Positions 43,862-55,792 of a stretch of 64,000 nucleotides of DNA are shown here, one piece after another. The stretch is from contig ML660203.1 in NCBI GenBank assembly GCA_007570785.1, positions 9,711,524 to 9,775,523 of the forward strand, in the 5' to 3' direction. The first letter of the stretch is position 1, and each line of letters opens with the position of its first letter. A program made the translations under genes and the position numbers. Origin of the DNA: Antilocapra americana (lineage: Eukaryota; Chordata; Mammalia; Artiodactyla; Antilocapridae). The notes beneath the pieces are model-generated. The model was not told where the DNA came from, searched no databases, and was given only the letters and a program-made list of their open reading frames with translations.

Positions 43862-45241
43862 TTGTATATAGAAAACTATAAAACACTGATGAAAGAAATC
43901 AAAGAGGACACAAACAGATGGAGAAATGTGCCGTGTTCGTGGATTGGAAGAATCAATATAGTGAAAATGAGTATACTACCCAAAGCAATCTATAGATTCA
44001 ATGCAATTCCTATCAAGCTACCAGAGGTCTTTTTCAGAGAATTAGAACAAATAATTTCACAATTTGTATGGAAATACAAAAAACCTCGTATAGCCAAAGC
44101 AATCTTGAGAAAGAAGAATGGAACTGGAGGAATCAACCTACCTGACTTTAGGCTATACTACAAATCCACAGTCATTAAGACAGTATGGTACTGGCACAAA
44201 GACAGAAATATAGATCAATGGAACAAAATAGAAAGCCCAGAGATAAATCCACACATCTATGGACACCTTATCTTTGACAAAGGAGGCAAGAATATACAAT
44301 GGAGAAAAGACAACCTCTTTAACAAGTGGTGCTGGGAAAACTGGACAGCCACGTGTAAAAGAATGAAACTAGAACACTTTCTAACACCATACACAAAGAT
44401 AAACTCAAAATGGATCAAAGATCTAAGCATAAGACCAGAAACTATAAAACTCCTAGAGGATAACATTGGCAAAACACTCTCTGACATAAACCAAAGCGGG
44501 ATCCTACATGACCCACCTCCCAGAATATTGGAAATAAAAGCATGAATAAACAAATGGGACCTAATTAAAATTAAAAGCTTCTGCACAACAAAGGAAACTA
44601 TAAGCAAGGTGAAAAGACAGCCTTCAGAATGGGAGAAAATAATAGCCAATGAAGCAACGGACAAACAATTAATCTCAAAAATATACAAGCAACTCCTGCA
44701 GCTCCATTCTAGGAAAATAAACGACCCAATCAAAAAATGGGCCAAAGAACTTAACAGACATTTCTCCAAAGAAGACATAAAAATGGCTAACAATCACATG
44801 AAAAGATGCTCAACATCACTCATTATCAGAGAAATGCAAATCAAAATCACAATGAGATATCACTTTACACCACTCAGAATGGCTGCAATCCAAAAATCTA
44901 CAAGTAATAAATGCTGGAGAGGATGTGGAGAAAAGGGAACTCTCTCACACTGTTGGTGGGATTGCAAACTAGTACAGCCACTATGGAAAACAGTGTGGAG
45001 GTTCCTTAAAAAACTGCAAATAGATCTGCCATATGACCCAGCAATCCCACTGCTGGGCATATACACTGAGGAAACCAGAATTGAAAGAGACACGTGTACC
45101 CCAATGTTCATCGCTGCATTGTTTACAATAGCCAGGACATGGAAGCAACCTAGATGCCCATCAACTGACGAATGGATAAGAAAGCTGTGGTACATATACA
45201 CAATGGAATATTACTCAGCATTAAAAAAAAAATTCATTTGA
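43862..45241 (+). pseudogene. L1 ORF2 C-terminal part, one in-frame stop
   Basis: Follows the frame '[20 protein letters not shown]' (RT thumb side) to '[10 protein letters not shown]'. It includes the cysteine-rich segment '[18 protein letters not shown]'. The single interruption is a TGA at 44543-44545 between 'EIKA' and 'INKWD'; both sides are in the same frame. CGA to TGA is plausible (CpG decay). An A-run near 45222 shifts the last codons. Little other decay, so the copy is young. Confidence 0.92.
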
Positions 45242-46283
45242 ATCAGTTCTACTCAGATGGACGAAACTGGAGCCCATTATCCAGAGTGAAGTAAGCCAGA
45301 AGCAAAAACAACAATACAGTATACTAATGCATATATATGGAATTTAGAAAGACGGTAACGAGAACCCAGCATGCAAGACAGCAAAAGGAACGCAGATGTA
45401 TAGAACAGACTTGTGGACTCTGTGGGTGAGGGAAAGGGTGGGATAATATGGGAGAATGGCATTGAAACATGTTAATTACCATATGTCTAATCAATCGCCA
45501 GCCCAGGATTGATGCTCGGGGCTGGTGCAACAAGATTTCCCGGGGGGAGGGAGGAGGGAGGGGGGTTCTGGAGGGGGAGCATATGTAAACCCATGGTGAT
45601 ATCATGTCATTGTATGGCAAAACTAATTAAAAAAAAATAAAAGAGAATAACAAAGTTAGAGTACTTATGTAAATTCCTAAGTTCTAGATTTTCCATAAAG
45701 TTACATCAGACTTACTTTTATTGTATTCTAGATCAATTAATAACCAGAATCGAGTCCATAAATAGACCCAGACTTATACAGTCAATGGATTATTAACCAA
45801 GTAAGTTCACTGAGGAAAGGGAAATCAAATTATGCTGAAACTGGACAGATCTGTGGAATGATAATTCTGATCCCTCCTGCACTCTATACACAAAAATTAA
45901 TTAAAGATGGATCACAAACTTAAATGTAGAAGCTAGAACCATAAAGCTTCTAGAAGAAAATCTTTGCAACCATGGAATAGGCAAAACTTTTTTAGGCATA
46001 ACATAAAATACACTAACCATTAAAGTAAAAAGTGAAATATAGGACCTCAAAATATTTTCCCATCAAAAGGAATCATTCTGAAAATTAGTAAGTAAACAAC
46101 AGACTGAGAAACAATATCCCAATACACATATGTGGCAAAGACTTATATCTACAAAATATGAAGAATTCCTACAGAAGAATTCTGGGGAAAAGGTGATGAA
46201 GCATAAGGAATATACCTTCCCACATAGACAACAACTGTGCTCACAGACTCTGTCTAATGCAATTATTTAGGAACTCCAGAGTT

Positions 46284-46505
46284 TATTGGGCTTCCCAGCT
46301 GGCTCAGTGGGTAAAGAATCTGCCTGCAATGCAGGAGATACAGGTGACAGGTTTGAGCCTCGGGTTGAGAAGAAACCCTGGAGGAGGACGTGGCAACTCA
46401 CCCCAGTACTCTTGCTTGGAGAATCCTGCAGACAGAGGAGCCTGGTGGGCTACTATCCATAGGTCACAAAGAGTCAGACACAACTGAAGTAACTGAGTAC
46501 GCACG
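46284..46505 (+). repeat. Bov-tA SINE
   Basis: 'tgggcttcccagctggctca' to 'actgaagtaactgagtacgc'; near-consensus. Confidence 0.92.
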
Positions 46506-46880
46506 CAATTTTAGGGGAAAGCTTAGACAGTAAATCGTGGTTAATTTTGGCTTTTAGCATAATAGCTGCTACCTATGGCAGGCAGCTACATATGCGTTTG
46601 TGGAGAGAGCTTACACATAGCTTTCAGGGACCAGGCTAGGCAAAAAGTATCCCATTCTCCAATACTGGGATCTGTGCTCTGATTGCTGGTTGTTGTTTCT
46701 AGTCAAAGGTGCAGACAAAGAGGCAGGCAGCCAGTGTTGTTGCACCTCCTCCCATTGTTGCAAGCCCCTCTCTCTCTCCATTTAAAGTAGCTTCTATGTG
46801 ATTTAAGAAATTAGTATCCTTTTCTCCCTTAATGTTTCTGAATGTCCTATCCATAGGTTGCAAAAAGTCAGACATTCAGA
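46506..46880. other. unassigned stretch
   Basis: No gene or repeat recognised; pyrimidine-rich 'cccctctctctctccattt' near 46767. Confidence 0.3.
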
Positions 46881-47395
46881 AACAACTGCATAAAGAAAAA
46901 CTAGAAAGTGACCATGCATACCCACAGAAAGGCTTAGAAACGACCTGAGAAGACCTTAAATTTACATCTCAGGCTGATCCTGCACAAAGAGACAGCCTAT
47001 GACAACTAAAGACAAAACAATATAGCAACGATAACAAAACCCAGCAAACCCTGGGGTAGGGGGAGAATCTGACCTCCAGAAACACGACATCATTAAAATG
47101 CAAATGTCTGGTTTTAAAAAAAAATCACAAGGCAAAAAAGAAATAAGAAAATATGACTATTCAAAAGAAAAAGATAAATCAACAGAAACTGTTCCTGAAA
47201 GAGACCTGAGGGCAGACATACACTAGGCAAAGACTTAAAACGACCACCTTAAAGATGCTTGAAGAACTAATGGAAAATGTGGGTAAAGTGAAAAAAGTAA
47301 CATATGAGCAAAATGGAAATGTCCATACAGAGACAGAAAACCTAAAAGATGAAATGAAAAAGAAACTCTGGAGCTGAAAACTACAATAATGGAGA

Positions 47396-47440
47396 TTCAG
47401 TTCAGTTCAGTTGCTCAGTTGTATCTGACTCTTTGTGACA
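47396..47440 (-). repeat. tiny BovB 3' or Bov-A fragment, antisense
   Basis: 'ttcagttcagttcagttgct' then 'gtatctgactctttgtgaca' only; 45 bp. Confidence 0.75.
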
Positions 47441-47792
47441 ATAATAGAAAACAGCTTGTAATTCTAATTTTTGTTTTCTAGATTATTTGAAACATTTAAA
47501 AAATAACTGTTACTCTAAAAAATAGTATAATTGTAACTGTGTTGTAACTTCACTTTTTGTTTTCTGAATAATTTCAGATACTGACTAATTTAAAAGAATT
47601 ACTAGTTTATGTTTTTGGTTACACAATGTATAAAGACATAATTTTGTGGTAAACACCAAGAAGAGTGGGGACAGAGGTGTGAAGTAACAGGTTTTGTATG
47701 TTATTGAAATTAAACTGGTATAAATTTAAATTAGAGTTATAACTTTAGAATGTTAAATGTAATCTCCATGAGAGTTACCAAAACATAGCTAT

Positions 47793-48030
47793 AGAATATA
47801 CCAAAAAATAATGAGAAGGGAATGTAAATTTTTCTCTACAAAAATATTAACTAAATACAAACTGAAGTGAAGTGAAATTGTTAGTCACTCAGTTGTGTCC
47901 AACTCTTGTTGACCCCATGAACTGTAGCCCATCAGGCTCCTCTGTCCATGGAATTCTCTGTAGAATATACCAAAAAGAACGAGAAAAAAATATAAACTTT
48001 TCAGTACAAAAATATCAACTAAATACCAAA
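47793..48030. repeat. 69-bp direct repeat flanking a partial Bov-tA
   Basis: 47793-47861 and 47962-48030 both start 'agaatataccaaaaa' and end 'aactaaata.caaa'; about 85% identical by eye. The 100 bp between is a truncated antisense Bov-tA. Confidence 0.8.
47864..47960 (-). repeat. partial Bov-tA SINE, antisense
   Basis: 'gtgaaattgttagtcactca' to 'tctgtccatggaattctctg'. Confidence 0.85.
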
Positions 48031-48500
48031 GGAGACAGTAATGGAGACAGGAAATGAGGGACAAAAAAAAAAAAAAAGCTATACCAAAAAAAAATAGCAA
48101 AATGATAGCACTGACCTTCCTTATCAGTACTTGAAATGTAAATGAATTAAATTCTCCAATTAAAAATAGATAGAATAGATAAAATCATATGATTCAACTA
48201 TATGACTTTTCAGCAGAAACTTTATAGACCAAGAGGGAGGAGCAAATACATTCAAAGTGCTGAAAGGAAAAAACTTACAACCACGAATACTCTCCCTACA
48301 AGGTTATCATTTAGAACTTGGGGAGAGATAAACAGTTTCACAGACAAGCAAAAGCTAAAGGAGTTCATACTACTAATCTGAACTTACAAAAAAATTTTCA
48401 AGGGACTTCTTTAAACAGAAGAGAAGTCATAACTAAAAATAAGAAAATTACGAAAGAAAAAAAAATCTCACCAATAAAGGCAAACATATAATAAACATAG

Positions 48501-48702
48501 GGCTTCCCTGATAGCTCAGCTGGTAAAGAATCCACCTGCAATGCAGGAGACTGAGTTCGATCCCTGGGTTGGGAAAATCCCTGGAGAAGGGAAAGGCTAT
48601 CCACTCTAGTATTCTGGCCTGGAGAATTCCATGGAGTCACAAGTCCATGGGGTCACAAAGTCCCAAAGAGTTGGACATGACTGAGTGACTTTCACTTCAC
48701 AT
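48501..48702 (+). repeat. Bov-tA SINE
   Basis: 'gggcttccctgatagctcag' to 'gagtgactttcacttcacat'; contains a small internal repeat 'agtccatggggtcacaaagt'. Confidence 0.92.
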
Positions 48703-51307
48703 AGTAAATATATGTGCATAGCTAACATGAAGGTTAAAGGATAAAACTAGTAAAGTCATATAAAACTACAATAATTAGTCAAGGTACACACACAAAAGGT
48801 GTAAAATATGAAGAAAAAAACAAAATGTCAGGAGGAGGTGTTAAAATGTACTGTTCTCAGAATGCACTCAAACTTAAGTGACCATCAACCTAAAACAGAC
48901 TGCTAAATACATAGGCTGTTATATAAGAACCTCATGGTAAGCATGAGCCAAAAACCAATAAAAGACGCACAAAATATAAAGAGAAAGAAATACAAATGTA
49001 ACACTAAAGAAAGGAATCAAATCATAAGATGAGACAGCAAGAAAAAAAGAATAGAGAGCAATAAAAATTACCAGAAAACAATTAACAAAATGGCAATAAG
49101 TATATACCTATTAATAATTACTGTAAATGTAAATGGCCTATATGTTCCTAGGCTGAATAGAAATACATATAGTGGCTGAATGGATTAAAGAAAACCCACA
49201 TATATGCTGCCTAGAAGAAACTTGAGATTTAAGGACACACAGAGGCTAAAAGTGAGGTGACAGAAAAAGGTATTCCACACAAATGGAAACAAAAAGAAAG
49301 TATGGGTTGCAACATTTATGTCAGACAAAATAGGCTTTAAAACAAAGACTATAACAAGAGATAAAGAAGGGTATTACATAACAATAAAGGGATCACTCCA
49401 ACCATTATTTCTGACCACATTGGTATGTGACTAGAAATCAACTACAAGAAAAAAACTAGAAGAAACACAAACACATGGAATCTAAACAATATTGTATTAA
49501 ACAACCAATGGATCACTGAGGAAATCAAAAGAGAAAAAATCTGGAGACAAATAATCATGGAAATGCAACATTGCAAAATATATGGATCACAGCAAACGCA
49601 GTTCCATGAGGGAAGTTTATAGCCTACACCAGGAAACAATAAAAATCTCAAATAAACAATCTAATCTTACACCTAAAGAAACAATGAAAAGAAGAACAAC
49701 AAAAACACCAATGTTAGTAGAATAAAGGAAAAAATACAAATCAGAGTGGAAATACATGAAATAGAGAGAAAAATTAGAAAAGATTAATGAAACTAAGAGC
49801 TAGTTCTTTGAAAAGTTAAAAAGAAATGATAAATCTTCAGCCAGAATCATCAAGAAAAAAAAGAGAAAGGGTTCAAATAAATAAATCAGAAATGAAAGAA
49901 GATAATTTACAGCTGAAATCATAAAATACAAAGGGTCATCATAAAAGATTACTATGAACAATTATATGTCAGCAAATTGAACAATCTGGAAGTAATAGAT
50001 AAATGCCTAGAAACAAGAAACTGAAAATCTGAACAGACATTATTAGCAATGAAATTGATTCAGTAATCAAAAGACTTCCAAAGAACAAAAGAAAATACAA
50101 CTTCACAGGTGAATTCTACCAATATTTAAAAGAAGAGCTAATATTTCTCAAACTATTACAAAAACTGATGAGGAAGGAATGCTGCCAAACTCATCCTATG
50201 AGGCCAGCATTACCCTGATACCCATAAAAGACAAAGCACCACAAGAAAGGTAATTAATTACAGGCCAATATCCCAAAAGCAAGGATGGTTCAGTATCTGC
50301 AAATCATCAATATGATACATCACACTAACAAAATGAAGGATAAAATTCATATGATCCTCTCAAAAATCAAGAAAAAGTTTCTGACAAAATTCAACATCCA
50401 TATATTATAAAAATTCTCAACAAAGAGGATATAGAGGCAATAATATAACAAAGGCCATATATGACAAAACCATATTTAACATCATACTCAATGGTGAAAA
50501 GGTGAAATAATTTCCTCTAAGATCAGGAACAAGACAAAGATAGTAACTTTTGTAACTTTTATTAAGCTATAGTATTGGAAGTTCTATCCATAGCAAACAG
50601 ACAAAAATAAGGAATAAAAGGCATCCAAATTGGAAAATAAGTAAAACAGTAACTGCAGATGACATGATATTATATATAGGAACCCTAAAGACTTCACCAA
50701 AGACTATTAGAACTAATAAATTCAGTAAAGCTGCAGGATACAAAATTAATACATAGAAATCTGTTGAGTTTCTATACGCTAATGACTATCTACCAGAAAG
50801 AGAAACTAAGAAAATAATCCCATTTACAGTTTCATCAAAAAGAATAAAATACTGAGGAATTAATTTAATCAAGCAAGTGAAAGACCTATACTCTGAAATT
50901 TATAAGACATTGAGGAAGGAAACGGAAGAAATTGAAATTCTTTCCAATAAATGGAAAGATATACCATGCTCATAAATTGGAAGAATTGTAAAAATATCCA
51001 TACTATCCAAAGCAATCTACAGATTCAATGCAATTCTTATCAAAATACCAATGGCCTTTTTCATAGAACCAGAACAAATAATTCTAAAATTTGTATGAAC
51101 CACAAAAGACCCTAAATAGTCAAAGTAATCCCAAGGAAAAAGAACAAAGCTGGAGGTATCATGCTCCCTGATTTCAGACTATACTACAAAGCTACAGAAA
51201 TCAAAACACTATAGTACTGGACAAAAAACAGACACATATATCAATGGGACAGAATAAAGAGCCCAGAAATAAATCCACACTTATATAGTCAATTAATCTA
51301 TGACAAA

Positions 51308-53366
51308 GGCTCAGATCATGAACTCCTTATTGCCAAATTCAGACTTAAATTGAAGAAAGTGGGGAAAACCACTAGACCAGTCAGGTATGACCTAAATCAA
51401 ATCCCTTATGATTATACAGCGGAAGTGAGAAATAGATTTAAGGGACCATCCTCAAGAAAAAGAAATGCAAAAAAGCAAAGTGGCTGTCTGAGGAGGCCTT
51501 ACAAATAGCTGTGAAAAGAAAGAAGTGAAAAGCAAAGGAGAAAAGGAGATACACCCATTTGAATGCAGAGTTCCAAAGAAAAGTAAGGAGAGATAAGAAA
51601 CCCTTCCTCAGTGATCAATGCAAAGAAATAGAGGAATGGGAAAGACTAGAGATCTCTTCACGAAAATTAGAGATACTAAAGGAACATTTCATGCAAAGAT
51701 GGGCTCAGCAAAGGGCAGAAATGGTATGGACCTAACAGAAGCAGAAGATATTAACAAGAGGTGGCAAGAATGCACAGAAGAACTGTACAAAAAAGATCTT
51801 CACGACGCAGATAATCACAATGGTGTGATCACTCACCTAGAGCCAGACATCCTGGAATGCGAAGTCAAGTGAGCCATAGGAAGCATCACTACAGACAAAG
51901 CTAGTGGAAGTGATGGAATTCCAGTTGAACTATTACAAATTCTAAAAGATGATGCTGTTAAAGTGCTGCACTCAATATGCCAGCAACTTTGGAAAACTCA
52001 GCAAAGGCCACAGGACTGGAAAAGGTCAGTTTTCATTCCAATCTCAAAGAAAGACAATGCCAAAGAATGCTCAAACTACTGCACAATTACACTCATCTCA
52101 CACACTAGTAAAGTAATGCTCAAAATTCTCTAAGGCAGGCTTCAGCAATACGTGAACCGTGAGCTTCCAGATGTTCAAGCTGGTTTTAGAAAAGGCAGAG
52201 GAACCAGAGATCAAATTGCCAAGATCTGCTAGATCACTGAAAAAACAAGAGAGTTCTAGAAAAACATCTATTTCTGCTTTATTGACTATGCCAAAGCCTT
52301 TGACTGTGTAGATCACAATAAACTGTGAAAAATGCTGAAAGAGATGGGAATACCAGACCACCTGACCTGCTTCTTGAGAAATCTGTATGCAGGTCAGGAA
52401 GCAACAGTTAGAACTGGACATGGAACAGACTGGTTCCAAATAGGAAAAGGAGTATGTCAAGGCTGTATATTGTCACCCTGCTTATTTAACTTATATGCAG
52501 AGTACATCATGAGAAACTCTGGGCTGAATGAAGCACAAGCTGGAATCAAGATTGCCAGGAGAAATATCAGTAACTTCAGATATGCAGACGACACCACCCT
52601 TATGGCAGAAAGTGAAGAAAAACCAAAGAGACTCTTGGCTGAAAGTGAAAGAGGAGAGTAAGAGTGAGAAAGTTGGCTTAAAGCTCAATATTCAGAAAAC
52701 TAAGGTCATGGAATCTGGTCCCATCACTTCATGGCAAATAGATGGGGAAAGAGCAGCCAACTTTATTTTGGGGGGCTCCAAAATCACTGCAGATGGTGAC
52801 TGCAGCCATGAAATTAAAAGACACTTACTCCTTGGAAGGAAAGTTAAGACCAACCTAGAGAGCATATTAAAAAGCAGAGACATTACTTTGCCAACAAAGG
52901 TCCGTCTAGTCAAGGCTATGGTTTCTCCAGTAGTCATATATGGATGTGACAGTTGGACTATGAAGAAAACTGAGAACTGAAGAATTGATGCTTTTGAACT
53001 GTGGTGCTGGAGAAGAGTCTTGAGAGTCCCTTGGACTACAAGGAGGTCCAACCAGTCAATCCTAAAAGAGATCAGTCCTGAGTGTTCACTGGAAGGACGG
53101 ATGCTGAAGCTGAAACTCCAATACTTTGGCCACCTGATGCAAAAAAAACTGACTCATTAGATAAGACTCTGATGCTGGGAAAGATTGAAGGCAGGAGGAG
53201 AAGGGGACAACAGAGGATGAGATGGTTGGATAACATCAGTGACTCAATGGACATGAGTTTGGGTAAACTTCGGGAGTTGGTGATGGATAGGCAGGCCTGG
53301 TGTGCTGCAGTCCACGGGGTGGCAAAGAGTTGGACATAACTGAGCGACTGAACTGAACTGAAAGGA
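51308..53366 (+). mobile_element. 2-kb BovB LINE, 5'-truncated, sense, in L1M
   Basis: From 'gctcagatcatgaactcctt' (after L1 'atctatgacaaagg') to the terminus 'gactgaactgaactgaaagg', where L1 resumes as 'aaaggaggcaaggatgtaca'. Covers the linker, RT and C-terminal regions. Several stops. Confidence 0.93.
51618..52980 (+). pseudogene. BovB RT and C-terminal coding remnant with YADD motif
   Basis: Interrupted frames: 51618-51872 ('LTEAEDINKRWQECTEELY', linker before RT), 52332-52661 with 'GKGVCQGCILSPCLFNLYAE' and the active-site block 'FRYADDTTLMAES', then 52528-52980 for the C-terminal part. In-frame stops lie in RT motif A ('ctgcttt' insertion and TAG near 52260), so no active enzyme. Confidence 0.85.
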
Positions 53367-53607
53367 GGCAAGGATGTACAATGGGGGAAAAGAGTGCTTG
53401 TATAGTAAGTGATATTGGAAAACTGGACAGGTATATGCAAATGAATCAAACTGGATCATTTTCTTGCACCATACACAAAAATAAACTCAAAATGTATTAA
53501 AGACTTACCTGAAACCAGAAAATTCCTAAAAGAAAACACAGATGATGAACTCTTTGACACTGAACTTAGTAAGATTTTTTGCGGGGGATCTGCCTCCTCA
53601 GGCAAGG

Positions 53608-53828
53608 GGGATTCCCTGGTGGCTTAGATGGTAAAAAATCTGCCTGCTAATGTGGGAGACCCAGGTTTGTTCTCTGGGTCGGGAAGATCCCCTAGATAGA
53701 GAAGGGAATGGCTACCCAGTCCAGTATTTTTGCCTGGAGAATTCCACGGACAGGGGAGCCTGGCAGGCTACAGTCCATGAGGTCACAAAAGAGTTGGACA
53801 TGACTGAATGACTAACACTTTCACTTTT
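53608..53828 (+). repeat. Bov-tA SINE with 11-bp TSD
   Basis: 'ctcaggcaagg' (53597-53607) and 'ctcaggtaagg' (53829-53839) flank a near-consensus Bov-tA. Confidence 0.92.
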
Positions 53829-54084
53829 CTCAGGTAAGGAAAACAAAAGCAAAAATAAACAAATCAGACTACATCAAACTGAAAAGACTTTTCCTTTGTA
53901 CGGCAAAGGAAACTATCAACAAAGCAAAAAAGGCAGCCTACTAAATGGGATAAGATATTTGCAAACAGTATAAGGGGTTAATATTCAAAGTATACACAGA
54001 ACTCAAATCACACAATATCAAAAAAACCAAACAACCCAATTGTTAATAGTAATAATAAAAAAATAGTCCAAGGACCTGGGTCCT

Positions 54085-54352
54085 CAGAGGACCCTAGTGG
54101 TCCAGTGGTTAAGAATTTACCTTCCAATGCAGGGGATATGGGTTCAATCTCCGGCTGAGGAACTAAGAACCCACATGCCATTGGGCAACTAAACCCATGC
54201 ATTGCAACTGCTGAACCTGTGCACCCTAGAGTCCATGCTCTGTAACTAGAGAAGGCTGCACACCACAACCAGAGCAGTCCCTGTGAGGGGCAACTGGAGA
54301 AAGCTCATGCACCGAAACAAAGACTCAGCTCAGCCTAAATAAAAATATATAC
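54085..54352 (+). repeat. CHR-type SINE
   Basis: 'ctagtggtccagtggttaag', 'gaggaactaagaacccacat', repeated 'actagagaa' and 'caactggagaa' units, then 'aataaaaatatata'. Confidence 0.9.
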
Positions 54353-54972
54353 AAGAAAAATAAAACAAAAAATGGTCAGAGGACCTAAGTAGACACTTTT
54401 CCAAGAAAAACATACAGATGGCCAACAGATACAGGAAAAGATGCTCAAAATCACTAATCATCAAGGAAATGGAAATCAAAACCACAATGAGATACACCTC
54501 ACACCTGTCACAATCACTGCAAATAATGATTGGTAAGGATATGGAGAAAAGGGAACCTTAGTGTACTGTTAAGTGAGAATATAAAATTGGTACAGTCATT
54601 ATGGAAAACAGTATCAAGGTCCTTCAAAAAATTAAAAATAGAACTACCATATGATCCAGCAATTCCACTTCTGGGTGAAAAACAAAAGAAAACAAAACCA
54701 CTAATTCAAAATGTATATGAACAATACATGTTTAATGAAAAATAATATTCACTGCAGCATTACTTACAACAGCCAAGATATAGAAGCAATCTAAATATTC
54801 ATTGATTTATGAATGGATAAAGACCATATGGGATATATATATATATATATAAACAAGAATGAAATCTTGCCATTTGCCACAAAAAGGAGGGTATTATACA
54901 AAGTGAAATAAGTCAGACAGAAAAAGACAAATACCATATATTTTTACTTACAAGTGGAATCAAAAAAACAAA

Positions 54973-55413
54973 ACAGGGCTTCCCTGGTGACTTAGTGGTA
55001 AAGAATCTGCCTGCTAATGCAGGAGACAAGGGTCCCTGGTCTAGGAAGATCCCACGGAGTTGCCATGGAGCAACTCAGCCTTTGTGCCACAACTACTGAG
55101 CCTGTGCCCTAGAGTTCAGGCTCCAACAATGAGAGGAGCCGCCGTGGGAGGGAGGTTTGAAGGGAGGGAACAAATATATACTTATGGCTGATTAATGTTG
55201 ATGTATGGCAGAAAGCAAAACAACATTGCAAAGCAATTATCCTCTAATTAAAAATAAATAAACAAAAACAAAACAACAACAACAAAAGAGAATACACTCC
55301 AATGAGAAGCCTGTGCACCAAAACTAGAGAGTAGCTCCCACTCGCTGCAACTAGAGGCAAGCCCACGCAGCAACAAAGACCCAGCACAGCCAAAAATAAA
55401 TAAAATTATATAA
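54973..55413 (+). repeat. CHR-type SINE split by L1 3' end
   Basis: Left part 'gggcttccctggtgacttag' to 'caacaatgagaggagcc'; right part from 'ccaatgagaagcctgtgcac' to 'ccaaaaataaataaaatt'. The 'caatgagaggagcc' / 'caatgagaagcc' words at the two edges look like the TSD of the inserted L1. Confidence 0.85.
55147..55290 (+). mobile_element. ruminant L1 3' fragment nested in CHR SINE
   Basis: 'gggaggtttgaagggaggga', 'tatacttatggctgattaat', 'caattatcctctaattaaaa' then an A-rich tail with 'aacaaaaacaaaacaacaac'. Confidence 0.88.
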
Positions 55414-55563
55414 AAAATAAGAAAACAGAAACAGATGTTGATACAGAGAACAAACTCGTTCTTACCATAGGGGAGAATGTTAGAGGGTTTGATGAAATAG
55501 ATGAAAGAGATTAAGAGGCACTAAATTCCAGTTATAAAATAAATAAACCACAAGATGTAATAT

Positions 55564-55792
55564 GGGCTTCCCAGTAATATGACATTAGTGGTAAGGACTG
55601 CCTGCCAGTGCAAGAGACATGAGAGACTTGGGTTCAATCCCTGGGTCAGGCAGATTCCCTGGAGGAGGGCATGGCAATCCACTCCAGTATTCTTGCCTGG
55701 AGAATCCCATGGACAGAGGAGCCTGGCAGGCTATAATCCACAGGGTTGCAAAGATTTGGACATGGCTGAAGTAACTTAGCATGCATGCATGA
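55564..55792 (+). repeat. Bov-tA SINE with perfect 12-bp TSD
   Basis: Identical 'aagatgtaatat' at 55552-55563 and 55793-55804, the word coming from the L1M 3' UTR. Confidence 0.93.

Larger units (their letters stand above)
43486..45638 (+). mobile_element. young ruminant L1 with 5' inversion, perfect 13-bp TSD
   Basis: The 3' 1.78 kb (from about 43862) is sense L1 ORF2 plus 3' UTR and poly(A). The 5' 0.37 kb (43486-43861) is the immediately upstream ORF2 region in inverted orientation. Identical 'aaaagagaataac' at 43473-43485 and 45639-45651. Around 40-45 bp of ORF2 between the two halves is missing at the junction. This is the classic product of twin priming. Confidence 0.95.
43400..46180 (+). 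mobile_element. old L1 (ORF2 region), host of the young L1
   Basis: Left part 'tttttatggaaattcaaagg' with 'aaccaaaacaattttgaaaa'; right part 'acccagacttatacagtcaa' then 'taaatgtagaagctagaacc', continuing the same ORF2 order. 43473-45651 is the younger insertion plus its TSD. Confidence 0.7.
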
